Shown here: positions 1 to 4,584 of the stretch, piece after piece
How positions within the stretch are numbered: position 1 is the stretch's first letter
Layout of the letters: every line of letters starts with the position of its first letter
NCBI GenBank assembly: GCA_012841465.1
Contig: DUUS01000092.1
Span: forward strand, 5,001-10,164
Source of the DNA: Mollicutes bacterium
Lineage (GTDB): Bacteria > Bacillota_I > Bacilli_A > RF39 > UBA660
Reading direction: 5' to 3'
Length of the DNA stretch: 5,164 nt
Translations under genes and position numbers: made by a program
The notes under the pieces: generated by a model
Told to the model about the DNA's origin: nothing
What the model saw: the letters and a program-made list of their open reading frames with translations, nothing else
The model's database searches: none

Positions 1-403
1 CAAATATATATGATATTTGTTTTTCAATTATTGATATTTTGTTTTTATATATAGTGTCTTTATAAAACTCACCAACACATAATACTGGTGTAATGTTATA
101 TTTTAGTAATTCTTTTACTTTTTCCAAAATAACTTCATCGGTATCTCTCTTGCTTACTCTTCTCTCGCCATGACCTACTAATGTATATTTTACATTTAAA
201 GCTTTAAGTGCCTCAGCACTTACTCCTCCTGTTGCATCATACTCACTTACGCACTGACTACCAAGGGTATATTCTCCATTTGTAAAAAGTGCTAAGTAGG
301 GAGTTTGAGGCATTACTACCACATCATATTTTCTCAAATGCTTTTCATAATGTTTAATTTCATCAATAGTAAGATTCATTTTATGATTTAAAATAATTAA
401 CAT
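1..403 (-). CDS. tpiA: Triosephosphate isomerase, N-terminal 134 residues (runs off the left edge)
   Basis: Triosephosphate isomerase interconverts dihydroxyacetone phosphate and glyceraldehyde 3-phosphate in cytosolic glycolysis. The reading frame gives NHKMN at residues 6-10 (family form N-x-K-M-N; K8 is the phosphate-binding and catalytic lysine), LGSQCVS at 47-53, TGGVSAE at 58-64, VGHGERR at 76-82 (H78 is the catalytic histidine) and PVLCVGE at 106-112. The catalytic glutamate loop lies beyond the window. The start ATG at 403-401 directly follows the pgk stop codon with no spacer; the Shine-Dalgarno TGAGGA (411-416) lies inside the end of pgk, seven bases upstream, so the two are probably translationally coupled. 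Oddities: the serine normally after the catalytic histidine is Gly79, TGE is TGG, and the K8-to-H78 distance is about 13 residues shorter than usual. The family is clear; full activity is less certain. Confidence 0.9.
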   Translation of the reverse strand, partial: MLIILNHKMNLTIDEIKHYEKHLRKYDVVVMPQTPYLALFTNGEYTLGSQCVSEYDATGGVSAEALKALNVKYTLVGHGERRVSKRDTDEVILEKVKELLKYNITPVLCVGEFYKDTIYKNKISIIEKQISYIF

Positions 404-1552
404 TTAATTTTCCTCACAATATAATTTTTGAGTAGCAATGTAATTTAAAGTCGCTCCTCCTCCAGTAGACATATGATAAAAGTCTTTTATATTAAATGCA
501 TGAGCACTTGCTAAAGCATCGCCGCCACCGATTATTGTTTTAGCATCGCTTTTACTGGCAATCTTTAAAAGATCTTTAGTTCCTTTTTCAAATCTCTTAT
601 CTTCATATAAACCTACTGTTCCATTTATAAAGATAGTTTTTGAGTTTTTAAGGTAATCTTCATAAAATTTAATTGTGCCCTCTCCTATATCATATATAGT
701 ATCTTCAATATTGATATCTTCTATTTTTTTAATACTTACTTCATTATTGTTTTCTATTACTACATCACTAGGCATTATTATTTTATCACCATGCTTTTTT
801 AATAAAACTTTTACATCATCTATAGTTTCTTTACTTATAAGTGATTTTCCTACTTCATTATTTATACTTAAAAATGTATTAGCAATTCCTCCTCCAAGTA
901 GAAGATAATCACATCTTTCTAATATAGAAGTTATTAATGATATCTTATCATCTACTTTAGCTCCACCCATTATTACTGTAAATGGTTTTTCAGGATTTAA
1001 TAATATGGATAGGTTTTTAATTTCTTTTTCAACGAGGAATCCATAAGCACTTTCTAAATATAAAGAGATTCCATAATTTGAAGCATGTTTTCGATGAGTT
1101 GTTCCAAAAGCATCATTTACAAATATATCTCCAAGTGATGCCCAGTACTTAGATAATTCTAAATCACAAGAACTTTCTTTTTTTCCATCCAAATCTTCAT
1201 ATCTGGTATTTTCCATTAATAATACTTCACCACATTTAAGATTATCGATTATAGTTTCTAAATCTTTTCCTCTTGTGTCTTTAGAAAAGTATACTTTAGC
1301 ATTAAGCATTTCTTTTAATCTATCATAAACAATTTTTAAAGTATTATTTTTTTTATCTTCTAAGGTTTTAACTTTACCTAAATGACTCATTATAATTACT
1401 TTAGCATTCTTATTAATTAAATAATTAATTGTTTCTAAAGAAGCCCTTATCTTTTCATCATTTATGATAATTCCATCTTTATGAGTTACATTAAAATCTG
1501 CTCTTAAGATAACTTTTTTATCTGTTAGGTTTAATTCTAATAAATTTTTCAT
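404..1552 (-). CDS. pgk: Phosphoglycerate kinase
   Basis: Phosphoglycerate kinase transfers the acyl phosphate of 1,3-bisphosphoglycerate to ADP, making ATP in cytosolic glycolysis. At 382 residues it is slightly shorter than the usual 390-400. Visible family motifs are RADFN (17-21), R36 in the DEKIRAS segment, SHLGK (56-60), ENTRY (114-118), FVNDAFGTTHRKHAS (144-158), GGAKVDDK (196-203), LGGGIANTF (219-227), the NG.VGLYE segment (310-317), GGGD (342-345) and STGGGA (362-367). Residues expected to bind substrate or nucleotide (D19, N21, R36, H57, R117, R154, K199, K203, N310, E317, D345) are present. Departures: the usual WNGPMG is INGTVG, GGGDS/T is GGGDA, DIGP is DIGE, and SHLGR is SHLGK. 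The ATG has AGGAGAG (1556-1562) just upstream. It shares a transcript with the isomerase gene; no gap gene lies upstream. Confidence 0.95.
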   Translation of the reverse strand: MKNLLELNLTDKKVILRADFNVTHKDGIIINDEKIRASLETINYLINKNAKVIIMSHLGKVKTLEDKKNNTLKIVYDRLKEMLNAKVYFSKDTRGKDLETIIDNLKCGEVLLMENTRYEDLDGKKESSCDLELSKYWASLGDIFVNDAFGTTHRKHASNYGISLYLESAYGFLVEKEIKNLSILLNPEKPFTVIMGGAKVDDKISLITSILERCDYLLLGGGIANTFLSINNEVGKSLISKETIDDVKVLLKKHGDKIIMPSDVVIENNNEVSIKKIEDINIEDTIYDIGEGTIKFYEDYLKNSKTIFINGTVGLYEDKRFEKGTKDLLKIASKSDAKTIIGGGDALASAHAFNIKDFYHMSTGGGATLNYIATQKLYCEEN

Positions 1553-1555
1553 ATT

Positions 1556-1562
1556 CTCTCCT
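1556..1562 (-). promoter_or_regulatory. Shine-Dalgarno site of pgk, close to the predicted transcript start
   Basis: AGGAGAG on the minus strand lies three bases before the pgk ATG and fixes that start. The predicted transcription start from the upstream promoter falls at about 1562, so the 5' leader would be only about ten bases, nearly all of it ribosome binding site. Confidence 0.75.
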
Positions 1563-1568
1563 AGTTAT

Positions 1569-1597
1569 ATTATAAAGTATTATTTAAATTTATACAA
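1569..1597 (-). promoter_or_regulatory. Promoter of pgk-tpi
   Basis: On the minus strand, TTGTAT (1592-1597) and a perfect TATAAT (1569-1574) are separated by exactly 17 bases, the vegetative sigma-factor arrangement. It lies between the terminator of the hydrolase gene and pgk, so the glycolytic pair has its own promoter. Confidence 0.75.
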
Positions 1598-1607
1598 TTT
1601 TAAATAC

Positions 1608-1632
1608 AAAAAAAGAGACTTTTAAATCTCTT
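1608..1632 (-). terminator. Intrinsic terminator of the hydrolase gene, overlapping its 3' end
   Basis: On the minus strand, AAGAGA (1632-1627) pairs with TCTCTT (1618-1613) around an eight-base segment, followed by a run of seven T (1614-1608). The 5' arm is made from the last codons of the hydrolase (Glu-Glu-Ile), and the stop codon sits in the loop. The stem is short and fairly weak, but its position and T-run are convincing. Confidence 0.75.
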
Positions 1633-2506
1633 CTATATTATATATGTCTTCAATTGTTATTGTATTTGTATGCGTTTTATATTTTTCTGAGCGATTAGTT
1701 ACTAAGTTAACCCAGTGACTACTTGCTCTTTTTACACCTTTTATATATACAGGACAGTAAACTCTTCCTATTTCTTCAAGGGTTTCTAAACCTTTACCAT
1801 AGTAATTTCTAGACATTAGTCTAACAAAGCTCAGCACTCCTTGTTCTATATTATTATGTTTAATTAATTTTTTATTCTTCATGCCACCATAAACATTGTT
1901 ACGGTTAAGCATATATTTAACTTTATAATTTCCCGATTCGGCAGCACCTATTCCTAGTAAAACAACAGGGTCTACATTTTCATATATAGATGAGTAATAT
2001 AATATTAAACTTTCTATATATTCAGAACCACCTTCATATGGAACATATTTTACTTTCCTTAACTTACTTTTTGAATTATTTAATTCATAGAAGTATTCAA
2101 TAAGTCCATATTCAAAATTAGGAAATTTTTTTAAGCTTTTATCTTTATTTTTTAAATAACCAATATTAGTTACTTCAAAAGATTCATTTTCTTCTTGTCT
2201 TTCTTTTAAATCATTTAATATATCTTTATAGTTATAATCAAATAATTTACTAAAGAATTTTATTTCTCTGTCATATTTTTTAAGATAAAAATCAAAATCT
2301 CTTTTATCTTCATCTAACAAAACTATTGGGATAGTTAAATTTTTATATTTTAAATTTATCTCCCTACTGAGGGGTATCACCTCAGAGCCTTGATCTGTTA
2401 AAACCTCAGCATCAGTTTTGCTACCTATAATTAAAACAAATGTAAGTAATATAATTACGCATAATACAACATTAAATATCTTCGGTGAAGATACTCTTGT
2501 TTTCAT
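1622..2506 (-). CDS. Membrane-anchored or secreted lysozyme-fold peptidoglycan hydrolase (glucosaminidase-like)
   Basis: This 294-residue protein probably cleaves cell-wall glycan outside the membrane. Residues 11-28 form one strongly hydrophobic stretch after a basic N-terminus (a signal anchor or signal peptide; no lipobox cysteine is evident). Residues 32-160 are lysine- and acid-rich and not recognised. The C-terminal part, about 160-275, looks like the glucosaminidase/transglycosylase lysozyme superfamily: an amphipathic helix, DPVVLLGIGAAESG (179-192) with the putative catalytic E190, NNVYGGMK (203-210; compare the NNLFGIK-type motif), then HNNIEQGVLSFVRLM (217-231) and HWVNLV (264-269). 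The ATG at 2506 follows a strong GGGGAGGGG site (2515-2523). It has its own promoter and terminator. The fold call is good; the bond it cuts, and the split between GH73-like and lytic transglycosylase, cannot be settled by eye. It implies a peptidoglycan wall. Confidence 0.75.
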   Translation of the reverse strand: MKTRVSSPKIFNVVLCVIILLTFVLIIGSKTDAEVLTDQGSEVIPLSREINLKYKNLTIPIVLLDEDKRDFDFYLKKYDREIKFFSKLFDYNYKDILNDLKERQEENESFEVTNIGYLKNKDKSLKKFPNFEYGLIEYFYELNNSKSKLRKVKYVPYEGGSEYIESLILYYSSIYENVDPVVLLGIGAAESGNYKVKYMLNRNNVYGGMKNKKLIKHNNIEQGVLSFVRLMSRNYYGKGLETLEEIGRVYCPVYIKGVKRASSHWVNLVTNRSEKYKTHTNTITIEDIYNIEEI

Positions 2507-2538
2507 TTTTTGTTCCCCTCCCCAGACGAACGAGAATT

Positions 2539-2568
2539 ATCTTACCATATTATGAGTAATTATGTCAA
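2539..2568 (-). promoter_or_regulatory. Promoter of the hydrolase gene
   Basis: On the minus strand, a perfect TTGACA -35 box (2563-2568) lies 18 bases from TAAGAT (2539-2544). The expected start near 2532 leaves a leader of about 25 bases carrying the G-rich ribosome binding site at 2515-2523. Confidence 0.65.
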
Positions 2569-2600
2569 ATTTTATTCAAGGAAGGAGTGTAAAGTGAAAA

Positions 2601-2626
2601 TAAAAAAACCACTGGAAACCAGTAGT
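2601..2626 (-). terminator. Strong intrinsic terminator of the LysM-like/small-protein operon
   Basis: On the minus strand, an eight-base-pair stem (2626-2619 with 2615-2608, one T-G wobble) closes a TTT loop and is followed by seven T, an A and more T. The stem begins at the last base of the stop codon of the 77-residue gene. It separates this operon from the hydrolase gene's promoter. Confidence 0.9.
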
Positions 2627-2859
2627 TATTTAAGTTCTTTATTTATTTCTTTAATTAAATCTTCATCATTAATTTCTTCTATATATAAAGTAGCATCTTC
2701 ATTAATCGCTTTAATAATCATTTTATCATTAAGCTCTTCATCTGTTTCTTTATCTGTCTCTACTACTTCATAATAAGCTTCATTTTCGATTAGTGCGACC
2801 CTCTTTACTAAATAGTTCTTTTCCTTTAATTCAATGATGTCATCTTTTGCAAAAAACAT
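2626..2859 (-). CDS. Small acidic protein of unknown function (77 aa)
   Basis: I do not recognise this protein with confidence. It has no signal peptide or membrane segment and is probably cytosolic. Residues 6-35 (a KDDIIEL strand, then NYLVKRVAL and EAYYEVVET) look like a small beta-sheet unit; the rest (36-77) is strongly acidic, ending in a charged helix rich in Glu, Asp and Lys. The ATG at 2859 is well supported: AAGGAGG (2864-2870) lies four bases upstream and begins inside the stop codon of the preceding gene, so expression is tied to the LysM-like protein. A terminator starts at its stop codon. It loosely resembles small Bacillota proteins that begin with a KDDI-type beta-hairpin, but that is an impression, not a family assignment. 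It is real on the grounds of start signal, operon position and codon pattern. Confidence 0.8.
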   Translation of the reverse strand: MFFAKDDIIELKEKNYLVKRVALIENEAYYEVVETDKETDEELNDKMIIKAINEDATLYIEEINDEDLIKEINKELK

Positions 2860-2868
2860 AGTGCCTCC

Positions 2869-4167
2869 TTATAAGACTTTCTCAGTCTGGGTTTTTTCTA
2901 CTTTTGGTACTGGGAAATTAATAGTTAAACCAGAAAATATTTTTTTATCATTTTCAATATTATCAAAATTTCCATTTCTTACATCTTTAACCATAGTATT
3001 AAATACTTCTTGGTTAGCTTTATAAATATCTATCCAAAGATCAGCATCTTGATATAGTTCAAGAGCAATATCGACTAGTGAAAATCCCTCTGGCATTTCA
3101 TATGGAAATACTTCTGGCTCTTCTTTCTTTTCTTCAGCTTTTATTTCTTCAAGAGGAACAATCCGGTCAAGAGGTCTTTTTTCCACTTCTTCTGGAGCTT
3201 CAGGTTCAATAATATCTGAATCATAACTTTTTAAGTCAAACGGCTCATCGGTTACAAAATCTTTTTCTAATTCAAGATTTTTAAAAGACAACATTGAATC
3301 AAGTTCTTCTTCATATCCAGGTTCAAAGATATCATCTAATTTTGATTCTTTAATCGGCTCTTCTACTTTTATATCTTCTACTACCTCTGGTTTTTCAATT
3401 TTTACATCAGAGACAACTTCCGGAGATTCTATTTTAATTTCATCTTCTAAAGTTTGGGGTGATTTAATACCGATAACTTCGTGGCGAACTTTATCTGGAG
3501 TTGTAAGATCAACTTCTTCATACATAATAGGTTCTTCTTCAAGCTCAGGCTCTTTTTCTTCATCACTTAATGTGACAATTGGTTTAACAAGAGTTTTATC
3601 TTCAGAAGTTAGATTTTCTTCTTTTACAATTACTTCTTCTTTTTCGGGAGATTCTTTTAATTTAGTTTCTGGCAAAAATGAATCTACAGTTTTAAAGAAA
3701 CCGCTAAGTTCAGTTGCTAATTCTTCATATTTAAAATTGTGTAAATCAGGTACACTACTTTCGATTAAACTTCTTTTCTCTTTTAAATCATCAATTCGAT
3801 TTAGACGGTCATTTATTACATTATAGTAAAACTGTATGTCTTCACTATTATTTCTAGATGCTGCTTCTAAAAATGCCTGAAATTCTTTTTCTAAGGCTGC
3901 AATTTCAGCCGCCCTGTTGGTAGCATCATATTCTGGTGATACTCCTTTAATATATATATCTGGTTTTTCAACTCTTCTAGCTAAAATCTCAGCCGCATAG
4001 TTTACTCTGCCACCTTCTATATCAAAAATTTCAGTACATTTATCTAGATAATCTCTTATTTCTTCAACGAAAGATCCCTCTTCTAATTCTGTTTCAGCAA
4101 GTTTTCTCATTGCTAAAAGATTCTCAATCGCATTTTTTTCTTCAACACTAGTAAATAAGTTGTTCAT
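2869..4167 (-). CDS. Acidic protein with helical N-terminus, disordered middle and C-terminal LysM-like domain (432 aa)
   Basis: The function is unknown. Residues 1-165 are predicted helical, partly coiled-coil-like, and without a hydrophobic segment. Residues 166-350 are very rich in Glu, Asp, Lys, Pro and Val and probably disordered; within them an 11-residue unit repeats (IKIESPEVVSD, VKIEKPEVVED, IKVEEP..., 244-271). Residues 355-420 resemble LysM: MPEGFSLVDIALELYQDADLWIDIYKAN followed, after an insertion, by IFSGLTINFP, matching the family pattern of initial glycine and hydrophobics, W-x-x-I-Y-x-x-N and a final G-x-x-L-x-I-P. LysM normally binds N-acetylglucosamine glycans, yet no signal peptide or anchor is visible. 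I start at ATG 4167, not at an ATG 18 codons earlier, because AGAGGGA (4174-4180) lies six bases before it and the -10 box of the promoter lies between the two starts. It heads a two-gene operon. Confidence 0.85.
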   Translation of the reverse strand: MNNLFTSVEEKNAIENLLAMRKLAETELEEGSFVEEIRDYLDKCTEIFDIEGGRVNYAAEILARRVEKPDIYIKGVSPEYDATNRAAEIAALEKEFQAFLEAASRNNSEDIQFYYNVINDRLNRIDDLKEKRSLIESSVPDLHNFKYEELATELSGFFKTVDSFLPETKLKESPEKEEVIVKEENLTSEDKTLVKPIVTLSDEEKEPELEEEPIMYEEVDLTTPDKVRHEVIGIKSPQTLEDEIKIESPEVVSDVKIEKPEVVEDIKVEEPIKESKLDDIFEPGYEEELDSMLSFKNLELEKDFVTDEPFDLKSYDSDIIEPEAPEEVEKRPLDRIVPLEEIKAEEKKEEPEVFPYEMPEGFSLVDIALELYQDADLWIDIYKANQEVFNTMVKDVRNGNFDNIENDKKIFSGLTINFPVPKVEKTQTEKVL

Positions 4168-4173
4168 ATTTAA

Positions 4174-4180
4174 TCCCTCT
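4174..4180 (-). promoter_or_regulatory. Ribosome binding site that decides the LysM-like gene start
   Basis: AGAGGGA on the minus strand is six bases before ATG 4165-4167. The upstream in-frame ATG at 4219-4221 falls within the -35 box, so it is not expected to be in the transcript. Confidence 0.8.
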
Positions 4181-4192
4181 CTTAGTATATAA

Positions 4193-4221
4193 ATTATAAC
4201 ATGCTTATTTTTTTTAAGCAA
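4193..4221 (-). promoter_or_regulatory. Extended -10 promoter of the LysM-like operon
   Basis: On the minus strand, TTGCTT (4216-4221) and TATAAT (4193-4198) are 17 bases apart, and TGT directly before TATAAT gives the extended -10 form. A six-base-pair palindrome (4202-4207 with 4215-4220) overlaps the -35 box and spacer. The promoter begins two bases after the tRNA terminator's T-run. Confidence 0.8.
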
Positions 4222-4222
4222 G

Positions 4223-4251
4223 AAAAAACTCAGGGATTTCCCAGAGTTTTT
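4223..4251 (-). terminator. Intrinsic terminator of the tRNA-Asn transcript (symmetrical)
   Basis: Stem: AAAAACTC (4251-4244 on the minus strand) pairs with GAGTTTTT, then one mismatch, then GGG/CCC around a four-base loop. Six T follow on the minus strand. Read on the plus strand it also ends in five T, so it could act both ways, but no plus-strand gene leads into it within this window. Confidence 0.85.
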
Positions 4252-4263
4252 AGTTATATAATA

Positions 4264-4339
4264 TGGCGCCCGATGCTGGACTCGAACCAGCGACCTAATG
4301 GTTAACAGCCATGCGCTCTACCGACTGAGCTAATCGGGC
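4264..4339 (-). tRNA. tRNA-Asn (anticodon GTT), 3' CCA encoded
   Basis: This 76-base gene folds as a standard cloverleaf: acceptor GCCCGAT with ATCGGGC, D-arm GCTC/GAGC, anticodon loop CTGTTAA with GTT reading asparagine codons AAC and AAU, and T-arm GCTGG/CCAGC with the TTCGAGT loop. The discriminator base is G, and the terminal CCA (4266-4264) is in the DNA. The outermost anticodon-stem position (27-43) is C opposite T, a mismatch; the other four pairs are sound. It is monocistronic, with a promoter upstream and a terminator downstream. Confidence 0.97.
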
Positions 4340-4341
4340 TT

Positions 4342-4363
4342 TTAGGAATTTAATATTTCCTAA
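4342..4363 (-). repeat. Inverted repeat in the tRNA-Asn 5' leader
   Basis: TTAGGAA (4342-4348) and TTCCTAA (4357-4363) form a perfect seven-base-pair hairpin with an eight-base loop. It spans the predicted transcript start (about 4362) and lies three bases from the mature tRNA 5' end. No T-run follows on either strand, so it is not a terminator. It may be a leader hairpin removed by RNase P, or chance in AT-rich DNA. Confidence 0.5.
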
Positions 4364-4368
4364 TTAGT

Positions 4369-4397
4369 AATATACCATGAGTTTAAATGAATTTCAA
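4369..4397 (-). promoter_or_regulatory. Promoter of tRNA-Asn
   Basis: On the minus strand, TTGAAA (4392-4397) and TATATT (4369-4374) are separated by exactly 17 bases, with TGG before the -10 box (extended -10). It is divergent from the uraA promoter, about 30 bases away. Confidence 0.8.
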
Positions 4398-4427
4398 CTC
4401 AAAAATTCAATTTCTATGTTTTATTTC

Positions 4428-4456
4428 TTGCATTTTGGAATTTACTATGATAATAT
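4428..4456 (+). promoter_or_regulatory. Promoter of uraA
   Basis: TTGCAT (4428-4433) and TAATAT (4451-4456) are 17 bases apart, with TGA before the -10 box (extended -10). The start would fall near 4463, giving a leader of about 120 bases before uraA, much longer than that of pgk. Confidence 0.65.
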
Positions 4457-4472
4457 TCTTCTAGGTGGTAGC

Positions 4473-4523
4473 ATGATATTAGAGATGCTTATTAATAAAT
4501 ACAATTTAAAAACTAATTTTTAA
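4473..4523 (+). CDS. Possible 16-codon leader peptide upstream of uraA
   Basis: ATG at 4473 opens MILEMLINKYNLKTNF and a TAA stop at 4521-4523. AGGTGG (4463-4468) lies four bases upstream as a Shine-Dalgarno site, at the predicted transcript start. The stop lies five bases before the 5' arm of the terminator at 4528, so a ribosome at the stop would cover that arm. Such an arrangement suits a regulatory leader ORF in attenuation. An ORF this short can arise by chance, so confidence is low; the start signal and position are the only support. Confidence 0.35.
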   Translation: MILEMLINKYNLKTNF

Positions 4524-4527
4524 GATC

Positions 4528-4552
4528 AAACACTAAAATTTTTAGTGTTTTT
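4528..4552 (+). terminator. Intrinsic terminator inside the uraA leader (putative attenuator)
   Basis: AAACACTAAA (4528-4537) pairs with TTTAGTGTTT (4541-4550) around a three-base loop; the CACTAAA/TTTAGTG core is followed by TTTTT (4548-4552). It lies between the promoter and the uraA ribosome binding site on the same strand, so it can reduce uraA transcription unless it is prevented from forming. No other gene needs a terminator here on this strand, which favours a regulatory role. Confidence 0.7.
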
Positions 4553-4584
4553 CTATGTCACCATCTAAAAAGAAAGAGGTAGTT

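Noticed and set aside
675..908. Plus-strand open frame of 77 codons within pgk
   Set aside because: It lies antisense to a clear phosphoglycerate kinase, has no family motif, and its Ser/Ile/Leu-rich composition is that of the opposite strand of an AT-rich gene.
2608..2626. Short inverted repeat as a mobile-element end or recombination site
   Set aside because: Its position at the stop codon and the following T-run make it an ordinary intrinsic terminator; no direct repeats or transposase are nearby.
2510..2773. Plus-strand open frame of 87 codons, with its start in the hydrolase promoter region
   Set aside because: It crosses a promoter, a terminator hairpin and the antisense of the 77-residue gene; the Ser/Leu-rich product is a shadow.
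2834..3025. Plus-strand open frame of 63 codons
   Set aside because: Antisense to the operon junction and the LysM-like domain, with no ribosome binding site or recognisable motif.
3572..3826. Plus-strand open frame of 84 codons
   Set aside because: Antisense to the acidic linker; the serine richness results from reading Glu/Asp-rich codons on the opposite strand.
4168..4221. Eighteen-codon N-terminal extension of the LysM-like protein
   Set aside because: It has no ribosome binding site, and its ATG coincides with the -35 box of a good promoter; ATG 4167 has a proper Shine-Dalgarno site.
4223..4251. Bidirectional terminator serving a plus-strand gene
   Set aside because: The hairpin is symmetrical, but no plus-strand gene runs into it within the window; only the minus-strand tRNA role is supported.
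4555..4584. Ten-codon upstream extension of the uracil permease
   Set aside because: The in-frame ATG at 4555 follows the terminator T-run directly and lacks a ribosome binding site, whereas ATG 4585 has GAGGT upstream.
4463..4584. PyrR-binding loop or a known riboswitch (preQ1, purine) in the uraA leader
   Set aside because: I looked for the conserved PyrR anti-antiterminator loop and for preQ1 and purine aptamer cores by eye and saw none; only the terminator and leader ORF are supported.
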